DNA of 64,000 nucleotides from Thalassospira tepidiphila MCCC 1A03514 (GTDB lineage Bacteria; Pseudomonadota; Alphaproteobacteria; Rhodospirillales; Thalassospiraceae): positions 310,001 to 374,000 of the forward strand of contig NZ_JPVZ01000001.1 in assembly GCF_001662875.1 (NCBI RefSeq), read 5' to 3'. Shown here in pieces: positions 18,378 through 26,707 of the stretch; position 1 is the first letter of the stretch, and every line of letters starts with the position of its first letter. The notes beneath the pieces are model-generated. The model did not search any database, had not been told where the DNA came from, and was given only the letters and a program-made list of their open reading frames with translations. The position numbers and the translations under genes were made by a program.

Positions 18378-19430
18378 ATGTCGCAAAAGAAACATTACGG
18401 TGGCAAAAATCGCCCGACGATGATGGATGTTGCCTCGATGGCGGGCGTATCGCAGGCAACAGTCTCACTGGTCCTGAACGGGAGCCCGGCCAAACTGACT
18501 GAGTCAACGCGTCAGCGCGTGATCGATTCCGCGAACAAACTTGGCTATCAGCTTGTTCGGCGTGAAAACCAGGTTGCGCCAAGCAACAAGTCACGATCCG
18601 TCATTATCTTTATCGCAGACGAAATCAGCACCGATCCCTGGATGGCACTGGCCTTCGAAGGGGCGCACAACAAGGCCCTGGAATACGGGATCAATGTTTG
18701 CCTCGCAGTCAGCCACGGCAATGCGAACATCGAAGCCAGCATCGTCAATCAGCTGGCAGACTCGAACGTCATCGGGATCATTTACGGTACAATTCTTACC
18801 CGACTGGTGGAATTGCCTCCGATCCTTTCAAAAAAGCCCACTGTGCTTGTCAATTGCTACGACAGCACCCGCACCCTCCCGTCTGTTTTGCCAGGCGACC
18901 TTTTGGGGGGACGGGCGGCAACTGAACGCCTGATACAAGCCGGTCGCAAGCGCATTGCGATCATTAACGGGCAAAAAGGTGTCGACGCCTCGCGCGACCG
19001 TCTCAAGGGATACCGTCAGGCACTTTCAAGCAACGATATACCGTTTGATCCGGCGCTTGTCAGGCCAGGCAACTGGGAGCCCTCAACCGGTTATTCGATG
19101 ACCCATGAGCTCATGGCACTCGATAATCCACCGGACGCGATTTTCTGTGCCAATGACCTGATGGCGCTTGGTTGTTTTGACGCGCTGCGCGAACTGGGGA
19201 AAAGTATACCGGACGATGTGGCTGTGATCGGCTTTGACGACCGCGAAATCGCCCAACACACACACCCTGCCCTCACGACGCTTATTCTACCTCACTACGA
19301 AATGGGCGAAATCAGTGCCGAACTGCTAATCGACAGCGTTGGCGGCCTTTTGGCAACGCCAAACCAGATCAAGGTCGAATGCGTTATGGTAGAACGCGAT
19401 TCTGTCGAGAAATCCGAAGAAAATGCTTGA
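18378..19430 (+). CDS. LacI family transcriptional regulator
   Basis: A 350-residue repressor. The N-terminal HTH reads TMMDVASMAGVSQATVSLVL with the hinge helix STRQRVIDSANKLGYQ. Residues 65-340 are a periplasmic-binding-protein-like effector domain (SVIIFIADEISTDPWMALAF; DAIFCANDLMALGCFDAL). It is divergent from the epimerase operon and most likely controls the two sugar operons to its left through the repeated AT-rich sites. The start codon at 18378 has only a weak Shine-Dalgarno (ACGAG). A degenerate repeat begins directly after the stop. Effector unknown. Confidence 0.9.
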   Translation: MSQKKHYGGKNRPTMMDVASMAGVSQATVSLVLNGSPAKLTESTRQRVIDSANKLGYQLVRRENQVAPSNKSRSVIIFIADEISTDPWMALAFEGAHNKALEYGINVCLAVSHGNANIEASIVNQLADSNVIGIIYGTILTRLVELPPILSKKPTVLVNCYDSTRTLPSVLPGDLLGGRAATERLIQAGRKRIAIINGQKGVDASRDRLKGYRQALSSNDIPFDPALVRPGNWEPSTGYSMTHELMALDNPPDAIFCANDLMALGCFDALRELGKSIPDDVAVIGFDDREIAQHTHPALTTLILPHYEMGEISAELLIDSVGGLLATPNQIKVECVMVERDSVEKSEENA

Positions 19431-19558
19431 ATACCCCGAATTATGACAATTCAGGCGAGTAAGTACTTCTGACTGATTTTGGAGGGGAAGATGAAGAACG
19501 ATGGAGCAGTGATGACATTCTGTAAACACTGCTGTCACGTACCATAAAGTCTGGCACC
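19431..19558. repeat. Degenerate dispersed repeat, copy B
   Basis: Starts at the base after the lacI stop with ATACCCCGAATTATGACAAT, matching copy C at 39598 in 17 of the first 19 aligned bases. A stem AGCAGTG/CACTGCT (19505-19533) then leads directly into TGTCACGTACCATAAAGTCT, equivalent to TGTCAGGTGCCACAAAAGCT in copy C. No coding frame is conserved. Confidence 0.7.
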
Positions 19559-19618
19559 TTTCCTCCAGCCTGGAGCCGTTTCGCGCTTCGGGAAGAGATA
19601 TTAGGCTTACGCCAATGA

Positions 19619-20386
19619 CTAAGTGCCCCGCAGCCAACCGAAATCAATTTTTGTCTGTGCCGGAAACGTCATCGCCAACCATGCTTTGTCAATTGCCATA
19701 ACTTGGGTCTGGTATTGCGTGAAGGTCTTGTAGCTCAATTTGAACCCTGCCTCCACTTCCGATACTGACGTCGGCTCATACAGTTTTAGCGGCACAGTCA
19801 TACCCGTTGTTAGTACCTTTCCCAAGCTTTCCCGTCCGACCCAAAGTATGGATGCAGCCTCATACTCATTCAGAGACAGTTTGAAGAACTGCTGCCTTAA
19901 GCGCGCGTTAACATCACTCAACACGGACACAACATCGGCCTCAGCCAGGTTTTCAACATCAACGCCGATCGGGTGGCCTTTATGGTGAATAACGGCAACA
20001 CAAATCTGGTCCGAATGAGAAATCGAAACACCAAGTTCACAACATCTGACAGATGCGCCCATAATAATAGGCTGGTGAAAGACACCACTGCCTATGGCGA
20101 CATCATTTGGTAACACATCATCCAGATGACATTCCAAAGCAAGCTTCGCAGCCAACCGTCCTATCGTGAAACTGTCGCGTCGTTGAGGAAACTCGAAGCC
20201 CAGCCGTACTTTCTGTTCCTGTGTGTGCAGATATCTGTTCGCCAGACTTTCGGTTTCCTCCTGACCAAGGCGTTGCCTGTATATTATCGCAATGGTTGCT
20301 TTCAAAATGTCCGTGGCTGCAAAGCTTCCGAAAGATCCATCCCGGGTTAATACCAGTTTTCGCACGACGCAACTTTCCGGAAACAT
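19619..20386 (-). CDS. 4'-phosphopantetheinyl transferase (Sfp/EntD type)
   Basis: A 255-residue PPTase that loads the phosphopantetheine arm onto carrier domains, here presumably the PCP of the NRPS at 31674. The Mg-binding motif is GVDVENL (residues 138-144) and the second motif is WVGRESLGKVL, where the usual W-x-x-KEA-x-x-K is altered to RES. Upstream, LGVSISHSDQICVAVI matches the conserved SxSHS region. The ATG at 20386 has GAGG at good spacing; longer in-frame starts at 20401 and 20458 exist. It is transcribed away from the sigma-factor gene, and may share an iron-responsive control region with it. Equivalent in role to vbsP of vicibactin loci. Confidence 0.85.
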   Translation of the reverse strand: MFPESCVVRKLVLTRDGSFGSFAATDILKATIAIIYRQRLGQEETESLANRYLHTQEQKVRLGFEFPQRRDSFTIGRLAAKLALECHLDDVLPNDVAIGSGVFHQPIIMGASVRCCELGVSISHSDQICVAVIHHKGHPIGVDVENLAEADVVSVLSDVNARLRQQFFKLSLNEYEAASILWVGRESLGKVLTTGMTVPLKLYEPTSVSEVEAGFKLSYKTFTQYQTQVMAIDKAWLAMTFPAQTKIDFGWLRGT

Positions 20387-20530
20387 GGTGTTTAACCTCA
20401 TACTTTTCAGACTGCTTCTGTATGGCCCGACGCAAACGGTTGCTTTCCCAAGCTTCATTCAGGGAACCACACACATTCTCTGTACACAGGTGCAGGATGC
20501 AAACTTCATATACCCAGCACAACTAATTAA

Positions 20531-20556
20531 TTGCGAATGAGTATTATTTTTGATAA
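20531..20556. promoter_or_regulatory. Probable iron-responsive operator (Fur/RirA-like) at the first sigma-factor gene
   Basis: TTGCGAATGAGTATTATTTT followed by TGATAA matches the box before the second sigma gene (29671-29696) at 20 of 26 positions, including the shared ATTATTTT core. It overlaps the annotated ATG, which casts doubt on that start. Confidence 0.55.
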
Positions 20557-21109
20557 CCCCTTAAAAACCCATCACCTTAGTCAGGTATGTGACTTGGCAA
20601 TAACTGACCTCAAAAAACTCTTCCAGTCTCACCAAAGGGAATTGCAGATTTATCTGACGCGTCTTTTGCGTGATGCGGATACAGCAATGGATCTGACACA
20701 GGAGACATTTTTGCGTGTGTCGGAACATGCCAGCCCCGATAAGGCAAACAAAGTCACCTATGCCCGTTCCTACCTGTACCGCGTTGCCCATAATCTTGCG
20801 ATTGATCATGTCCGGGCGCAAAAGCGAAACCCGATCGCAGGCGCCAAAGACATTCCCCTTGATGTCATTCCCAATAATTCACCCTCACCAGAACAGATCG
20901 TTGGGGGGCAATCGGAACTTGAATATGTACGTCGCGCGCTTGATGAGCTACCTGACAAAACGCGCGAAATTTTTACTCTTGTACGCATTGAAGGGCTGAC
21001 CTATCGCGAAGCGGCCGAACAACTAGGTATTTCTGACAGTTCTGTTCAGAAACATGTCGCGCGCGCAATTGCCCATGTGATGAAGCGCATGCGGGAAAGC
21101 CGGTCATGA
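20537..21109 (+). CDS. ECF RNA polymerase sigma factor, FecI family
   Basis: Up to 190 residues. Region 2 (LTRLLRDADTAMDLTQETFL; YLYRVAHNLAIDHVRAQ) and region 4 (LDELPDKTREIFTLVRIEGL then TYREAAEQLGISDSSVQKHV) are complete. FecI-type factors direct RNA polymerase to ferric-siderophore transport genes when signalled by a FecR partner, which is the next gene. The first ATG is used here, but it lies inside a probable iron operator; a TTG at 20594 (after CAGGT) would give a product beginning at AITDLKKLFQSHQRELQ, which is the normal family start, and is quite possible. Confidence 0.88.
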   Translation: MSIIFDNPLKTHHLSQVCDLAITDLKKLFQSHQRELQIYLTRLLRDADTAMDLTQETFLRVSEHASPDKANKVTYARSYLYRVAHNLAIDHVRAQKRNPIAGAKDIPLDVIPNNSPSPEQIVGGQSELEYVRRALDELPDKTREIFTLVRIEGLTYREAAEQLGISDSSVQKHVARAIAHVMKRMRESRS

Positions 21110-21202
21110 AACTGCACAAAGTTTTTACGCATTTCTTGCAGTTTTATCGTCCAACAGATAAGGACGCTTTGTCCGAATTGTCGGCAAGTGCAGGTTGGTA
21201 AC

Positions 21203-22219
21203 GTGAGCCAAATGCGAAAAACACAGAAAAACATTGATCTGACCGCGGCCAATTGGGTTGCGAAAATGGTCAATGGTGACCTCAGCGCATTTGAGCATGA
21301 AGAGCTCAATGTTTGGTTGGATGCAGCGCCGGAAAACCAGCAAGCTTTCATAGAGGCCAATAACGCGCTTGCTGTAATGGATGATGCGATCAAATCGACA
21401 GATCGCACAACCGAGAGTCCTTCATCAGAGGTTGTTGAGCTTAAGCATCTGGCAAAACCGCCATCCAAAGCCTCGCTGGCAAAGAAACGTCGCTGGGGCT
21501 ATGTCGCACTTGCCGCAAGCTTTCTGCTGGCGATTGCTTCAACCCGCGTTATGGTTGGTGATCCGATCGTTTTCCTAAGTGCTGATTACCACACTGCTGT
21601 TGGGGAAGTTCGGGCCATTACACTTGAGGATGGTAGCATCGTCACCCTGGGACCCGATAGTGCAATAGCGGTTCAGTTTACCGATCAAACCCGAAATATC
21701 GCATTGATTAGCGGACTTGCAGACTTTCAAGCGGTCCCGATGGAACATGCGGACAAGCGTGTTTTCACCGTCACCTCGCCGCATGGCCAGGTGCAGGCTT
21801 TGGGCACGCGGTTTATCGTTAACAGTTTTGATGGCCACACCAATGTGGCCGTGCTGGAACATCAGGTTGAAGTCAAACCAAACTCGGCAACATCAAAACA
21901 AATAGCGATTTTGGCGGAAAATCAGGCCGCTCGTTATAACCGCCATTCAATCAGCCCAGTTTCGACAATCAATCCTGAAAGGGCGCTTAGTTGGCAAAAA
22001 GGCAAGCTGATATTTGATCGCGTTACTCTGCGCGAAGTTGTCTCGGAATTCTCACGGTATCAGCGCGGCAAAATCATGATTGCGAACGAGACTGCGGCAC
22101 GCAAGCTTGTCAGTGGTGTCTTTGATATGACCGATCCTCAGGCTGGACTTGAACTGATTTCACGGGAACTTGGTGTCCAAAATATCTCGATTACCCCCCT
22201 AATGACCGTTATTTACTGA
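21203..22219 (+). CDS. FecR family anti-sigma/transmembrane signal transducer
   Basis: About 338 residues. The N-terminal cytoplasmic DUF4880 domain (ANWVAKMVNGDLSAFEHEEL), one transmembrane helix (WGYVALAASFLLAIASTRV, about residues 97-115), the periplasmic FecR domain (AVGEVRAITLEDGSIVTLGP) and a C-terminal DUF4974-like segment are visible. It relays occupancy of the outer-membrane receptor STN domain to the sigma factor encoded upstream. I prefer the GTG at 21203 after CAGGTTGG; a GTG at 21188 and an ATG at 21212 are alternatives. Order sigma-FecR-receptor is the classic iron-starvation signalling set. Confidence 0.88.
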   Translation: MSQMRKTQKNIDLTAANWVAKMVNGDLSAFEHEELNVWLDAAPENQQAFIEANNALAVMDDAIKSTDRTTESPSSEVVELKHLAKPPSKASLAKKRRWGYVALAASFLLAIASTRVMVGDPIVFLSADYHTAVGEVRAITLEDGSIVTLGPDSAIAVQFTDQTRNIALISGLADFQAVPMEHADKRVFTVTSPHGQVQALGTRFIVNSFDGHTNVAVLEHQVEVKPNSATSKQIAILAENQAARYNRHSISPVSTINPERALSWQKGKLIFDRVTLREVVSEFSRYQRGKIMIANETAARKLVSGVFDMTDPQAGLELISRELGVQNISITPLMTVIY

Positions 22220-22341
22220 GCATAGCAGCGATCTGAAAAGCCCGGATTTCTCCGGTTTCCGGTCCTTACCGACACAAAAATCAAAAAAACTGAAATTAAT
22301 CTTACTGAGTCTGACCGCAAATCCCGTCTCACCCAACACAA

Positions 22342-22360
22342 GCAAATGACAATCATTTGC
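22342..22360. promoter_or_regulatory. Fur box upstream of the TonB-dependent receptor
   Basis: GCAAATGACAATCATTTGC is a perfect 8+3+8 palindrome that fits the 19-bp Fur consensus. It lies 38 bp before the receptor start, in a 178-bp gap after fecR, where repression by Fe-loaded Fur would block transcription. Confidence 0.8.
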
Positions 22361-22397
22361 GTTTTGGAAAAAACTTTCGAGAATGGGGGTCTGCGTA

Positions 22398-24857
22398 ATG
22401 CAGGTAATAAAAACCGGCAAAGCTGGATTGGTAAACGTGTTTGGCCATCGTCTGGCACATAGTGTCAGCTTGGTCGCATTGGCTGCGGGTATTGTTGTTG
22501 CTGGAGTATCCACGCCTGCAGCCGCACAGCAAAATACAGAAACACAAAGTGACGCAGCATCCGCAATCAATTTTTCCATCCCGGCACAGGACCTTAACCA
22601 GGCACTTTTGAACTTTGCCAATCAAACAAATCTGCAACTCTTTTATGATGTTGATCGGGTTGCCGGATTGCAAAGCACTGCCCTTGACGGCACATATTCC
22701 CCTGCTGAGGCATTGAAGGTCCTGCTTTCCGGCAGTGGCGTTGGCTATCGCTTTACCGGCAAGAACACGGTTTCCCTAACCAAACTGGAAACATCCGACA
22801 GCAGCGGAGAAACCGTCATTGACCCGCTCTATGTCGAGGCAAACGCCCAGGACTCAGAGGACCTCGCCCATGGCTATGTCGCTACGCGAAGCAGTGCTGG
22901 TACAAAAACCAGTAAAGCTCTGATTGAAACGGCCAAAAGTATTTCCGTCGTATCTGGCCAGGAAATCGAGGACCGCGCCGTTGCAAGCATCGAAGATGCA
23001 GTTGCTTATACCGCAGGGGTAGCAACCAACAATTACGGATATGATCCACGCTTTGATCAGGTTTATGTTCGTGGCTATCCGGTACACATCTACGGCGACT
23101 ACCGAGATGGCTTACGCCAGATGACCGGCGTCTATGCAACGTTTCGCACCGAACCCTACGGCCTTGAACAGCTTGAAATCGTAAAGGGCCCCACGGCGGC
23201 ACTTTACGGGCAATCAACACCGGGCGGCTTACTCAACAGCGTTACCAAACGCCCTCACCTTGGTGCAAAGAACAATGTCTATGGCCGTTTCACCAACACG
23301 GACTCATACGAAGGCGGGTTTGATTACAATCTCGGCCTGACAGAAAACGGGACCTGGGCATCACGCATTGTTGGCATGGCCCGCTTTGGCGAAACCAGCA
23401 ACAAAATTCAGGATGATCGGCAAATGTTCGCGCCAACAATTCGTTGGCAACCCAATGCAGATACAGATCTGACTATCTATACCTTGTTCCAGCATGACGA
23501 AACGGATGCCTCGGCAACCCTTCTGAACCTGAATGGCGAAATCCTTGATTACCGCACCAGCGACGCGGATTACGACTACCAGAAGCAGGATCAGTTTCAG
23601 GCCGGCTATGATCTGACACATGATCTAAGCAGTGTACCTGTTACCTTGGCCCAGAAGGCGCGGTTTGGATATTTCGATCTTGAAGCACGGTACCTGACTG
23701 GCGGCGTGACTGGCGGCGGCTGGAAGAACTCAAACACGGAATATCACCGCGCAGCACAAGCTGTCGAGGAAACCCTCTGGAGCGCGCAGGTCGACAACCA
23801 AGTCATCACGACTTTCGAGACTACTGACGCCAAACACGAAGTAATGACCGGTCTTGATCTGATGTATTCAAAATCGGATTACAGTTTTGGCTCAAGCGGT
23901 GTACTCAGTGATTACATCTTCTATCTCAATGACCCAAATCGGTCGATTTCGGGCACGACACCAGCTTACACAACATTTGATGACGTAACCTACAATCAGT
24001 CCGGTATCTATGTTCAGGACCAGATTGAACTTGGCAACTGGCATCTTAATGGCGGTGTGCGCTTTGACTATGCAGAACGCAAACGTATCAGCCGACTGAC
24101 CAATACGGGGTCAACCGACTACAATACCGCAACGACCTTTAACGTTAGCGCCCTTTATGCCTTTGACAATGGCATCTCGCCTTATGTCAGTTGGGGCACA
24201 TCCTTCTTGCCAAGCACCAGTCAGGACTCTGAAGGTAAAATGCTCAACCCGACCGAGGGTGAGCAGTATGAAGCCGGCATCAAGTTCGAACCGGTCGGGT
24301 TTGATGGCTTCTTCACGGTTTCCGCCTATCGCCTGACCGAGGACAACGTTGCCCGCTATGCTGGCTACAGTGGCTCTATCGGTTCGTATTATGACTCAAT
24401 TGGCAAAGTTGAATCGCGCGGACTTGAGATTGAAGGCAGTGCCAATGTAACTGAAAATCTTAGCCTGGTTGGCAACCTTGCCTACAACAATGCCAAAATC
24501 GTCAAAGGTTCCTATCGCGGTAATACCCCACTTGTGACACCGGAAAAGGCTGCATCCTCTTGGGCAAACTACAACTTCAATCAAGGCCCTCTTGATGGAT
24601 GGGGATTTGGCGTTGGTGTTCGCTACACCGACTCAAGCTATGCCAATTACACCAATACGAGCAAGAACAAGCCCTATACGGTGCTTGATGCTGCGATCCG
24701 CTATGACTTCGCAGCACTTAGTAACAAGCTGGATGGTCTGACCCTTGCGATTAATGGCACTAACCTTGCCGATAACGATGCCGCTATCTGTAACAACGGT
24801 TACTGCTACCAGATCGAAGGACAGACCATAGCCGCAACTCTGAAATACGAGTGGTAA
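22398..24857 (+). CDS. TonB-dependent ferric-siderophore receptor with STN signalling domain
   Basis: An 819-residue outer-membrane receptor. A signal peptide ends near STPAAAQQ. Residues 55-105 are a secretin/TonB N-terminal short (STN) domain (INFSIPAQDLNQALLNFANQ), which marks transducers that signal through FecR. The plug domain follows (GQEIEDRAVASIEDAVAYTA; EIVKGPTAALYGQSTPGGLL) and then a 22-strand type barrel ending in the aromatic residue W (TIAATLKYEW). The ATG at 22398 follows GGGGG. It imports the ferric siderophore, presumably the one made by the downstream NRPS cluster. Regulated by the Fur box just upstream and probably by the first ECF factor. Confidence 0.93.
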   Translation: MQVIKTGKAGLVNVFGHRLAHSVSLVALAAGIVVAGVSTPAAAQQNTETQSDAASAINFSIPAQDLNQALLNFANQTNLQLFYDVDRVAGLQSTALDGTYSPAEALKVLLSGSGVGYRFTGKNTVSLTKLETSDSSGETVIDPLYVEANAQDSEDLAHGYVATRSSAGTKTSKALIETAKSISVVSGQEIEDRAVASIEDAVAYTAGVATNNYGYDPRFDQVYVRGYPVHIYGDYRDGLRQMTGVYATFRTEPYGLEQLEIVKGPTAALYGQSTPGGLLNSVTKRPHLGAKNNVYGRFTNTDSYEGGFDYNLGLTENGTWASRIVGMARFGETSNKIQDDRQMFAPTIRWQPNADTDLTIYTLFQHDETDASATLLNLNGEILDYRTSDADYDYQKQDQFQAGYDLTHDLSSVPVTLAQKARFGYFDLEARYLTGGVTGGGWKNSNTEYHRAAQAVEETLWSAQVDNQVITTFETTDAKHEVMTGLDLMYSKSDYSFGSSGVLSDYIFYLNDPNRSISGTTPAYTTFDDVTYNQSGIYVQDQIELGNWHLNGGVRFDYAERKRISRLTNTGSTDYNTATTFNVSALYAFDNGISPYVSWGTSFLPSTSQDSEGKMLNPTEGEQYEAGIKFEPVGFDGFFTVSAYRLTEDNVARYAGYSGSIGSYYDSIGKVESRGLEIEGSANVTENLSLVGNLAYNNAKIVKGSYRGNTPLVTPEKAASSWANYNFNQGPLDGWGFGVGVRYTDSSYANYTNTSKNKPYTVLDAAIRYDFAALSNKLDGLTLAINGTNLADNDAAICNNGYCYQIEGQTIAATLKYEW

Positions 24858-24866
24858 TCGATTACT

Positions 24867-24890
24867 CCGGGGCGCACGATTCCGCCCCGG
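24867..24890 (+). other. Stem-loop between receptor and uptake ABC genes
   Basis: CCGGGGCG and CGCCCCGG pair perfectly around an 8-nt loop, 10 bp after the receptor stop. No T tract follows, so it may be an attenuator or 3'-end stabiliser. Confidence 0.55.
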
Positions 24891-24947
24891 ACCCATTCTC
24901 GCAATCCGCGTTCACCGCGGATTTTCTGCGTTTATCGAGAGCGAATT

Positions 24948-25751
24948 ATGGCCATGGATTTATCTGATCGTCCTGCTGTCCTTGGAATGCAAAAAGCCCG
25001 CTTTGAAACGGCTAGAGGCGTGACACTCCTTGACAACATATCCGTTACTTTCCGCGCTGGCTGCCTGACAGCAATTGTCGGCCATAATGGGTCTGGGAAA
25101 TCCACTGCGCTTAAAATGCTGGCCGGACTGAACAAGCCAACCAGTGGAGCTGTCACACTTGACGGGAATGACGTTGGGCGGTTTAGCGCACGTGAGTTTG
25201 CCAAAAGTGTTGCCTATCTTGCACAGGACCCGGGGCACGGGGCGGACTATACCGTCGAAGAACTGATTGCGCTTGGTCGTTATCCATGGCACGGGCCATT
25301 TGGTCGCCTGCGCGAGCGCGACAAACAATCGATTGAACGTGCGATCCTTTTGACGGGCCTTGAAGCCCTTCGCAAACGCGCAGTCAGTACGCTTTCAGGT
25401 GGTGAACGCCAAAGAGCCTGGATCGCAGTTACACTTGCGCAACAAGCCTCCTGCCTATTGCTTGATGAGCCGATTTCTGCGCTGGATCTATCACATCAAT
25501 ACGAAATCCTGCTTTTACTCGAACAGCTCTGCAAACAGGACGGTCTATGCATTGTTGCCGTCTTGCATGACATCAATCTGGCCGCGCGCTTTGCCGATCA
25601 TATTGTCGCGCTTAAGGGCGGCAAACTGATCGCGGATGCGCCACCGGCGACCATCATGCAGTCAGACATGCTTCGCGATATTTTTGGCATGGATATGCTG
25701 GTGCAGCCTCACCCCACCAATGGGCATCCTTTTGCCCTTGCCAATGTGTGA
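24948..25751 (+). CDS. Ferric-siderophore ABC transporter ATP-binding protein (FhuC/FecE type)
   Basis: A 267-residue ABC ATPase: Walker A GHNGSGKSTALKML, signature LSGGERQRAWIAVTL, Walker B LLLDEPISALDL, and the D-loop/His region VAVLHDINLAARFADH typical of the siderophore-vitamin B12 class. It drives transport through the double permease encoded two genes downstream. The start overlaps no gene; the end nearly abuts the binding-protein gene, giving an ATPase-binding protein-permease-reductase operon. Confidence 0.92.
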   Translation: MAMDLSDRPAVLGMQKARFETARGVTLLDNISVTFRAGCLTAIVGHNGSGKSTALKMLAGLNKPTSGAVTLDGNDVGRFSAREFAKSVAYLAQDPGHGADYTVEELIALGRYPWHGPFGRLRERDKQSIERAILLTGLEALRKRAVSTLSGGERQRAWIAVTLAQQASCLLLDEPISALDLSHQYEILLLLEQLCKQDGLCIVAVLHDINLAARFADHIVALKGGKLIADAPPATIMQSDMLRDIFGMDMLVQPHPTNGHPFALANV

Positions 25752-25765
25752 TTGGGGGCGATTCA

Positions 25766-26707
25766 ATGCATCAACAACATCAGAAATGTTCCAGACGACA
25801 TTTTCTTAAGGGTCTTGCTGGTCTATCTGCCATTGCAACGCTCACACCTGTGCTGCCAGAAAGCTTTACACGCTCCGCTAAGGCTGATGTTCCCAAGCGT
25901 GTAGTCATCGCAGATGGCGCACTTGCTGAAACAGCACTTGCGATGGGGATCGTTCCGCTTGCCATGGCGGATGTGCCAGGATACCGCGTCTGGGTTCAGG
26001 AACCAAAAGTTCCTGAACAGGTCATCAATCTTGGCGCACGTTTTCAACCAAGTCTGGAAAGATTGGCGCAACTTGATCCCGATCTGATACTGACCAGCAG
26101 TTTCTATGCAAACCAGTATTCCCGCCTTTCCGACCTGGCCCCGATTGAAAAAATCGACATTTATAGCAGTAGCAAGACGCCCTTCCTGAATGCGATGGCC
26201 GCGGCACAAAAGATTGCCGAAGTTACCGGGCATCGGGGCACTGCCGAGATACTGATCTCGGACACCCTAAGCCGCATAGATCAAGCCTCTCGCGAACTTA
26301 CTTCATCGCAGGCCAGTTCGGTACTTGTCACCAGCATGCTCTCGCCGCGCCACATGCGGGTCTATGGGCAAAACAGTCTGATGCAGGATGTGATTGATCG
26401 CCTTCCCGTCAAAAACGCCTGGACAGGCCCCACCAATCATTGGGGGTTTGCGACCGTGACGATCGATCAGATCGCGCAATACTCAAACGCAGCCCTCATC
26501 GCGATCAAACCCGTTCCAGACAATGTCGACCGCGCAATTGTACATAGCCCGATCCTTTCGGAACTACCGTCCATCAAACGCTTTGGGCTGATCACGATGC
26601 CACCAGTAGCAACATTTGGCGGGCTTTTTGCCGCCGGTCGCTTTTCTGATCTGCTTGCCAATGCCCTGACATCGCAAGGTGCTGCTCATGGGGAATTCGC
26701 GTCATGA
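25766..26707 (+). CDS. Periplasmic ferric-siderophore-binding protein (FhuD type, Tat-exported)
   Basis: A 313-residue cluster A (FhuD/BtuF) binding protein. A twin-arginine signal (SRRHFLKGLAG, about residues 9-19) is followed by a hydrophobic stretch and an Ala-rich cleavage region. RVVIADGALAETALAMGIVP and LGARFQPSLERLAQLDPDLIL are typical of the class. I chose the ATG at 25766 after GGGGGCG over a GTG at 25748. It hands ferric hydroxamate to the FhuB-like permease, whose start overlaps its stop (ATGA). Confidence 0.88.
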   Translation: MHQQHQKCSRRHFLKGLAGLSAIATLTPVLPESFTRSAKADVPKRVVIADGALAETALAMGIVPLAMADVPGYRVWVQEPKVPEQVINLGARFQPSLERLAQLDPDLILTSSFYANQYSRLSDLAPIEKIDIYSSSKTPFLNAMAAAQKIAEVTGHRGTAEILISDTLSRIDQASRELTSSQASSVLVTSMLSPRHMRVYGQNSLMQDVIDRLPVKNAWTGPTNHWGFATVTIDQIAQYSNAALIAIKPVPDNVDRAIVHSPILSELPSIKRFGLITMPPVATFGGLFAAGRFSDLLANALTSQGAAHGEFAS

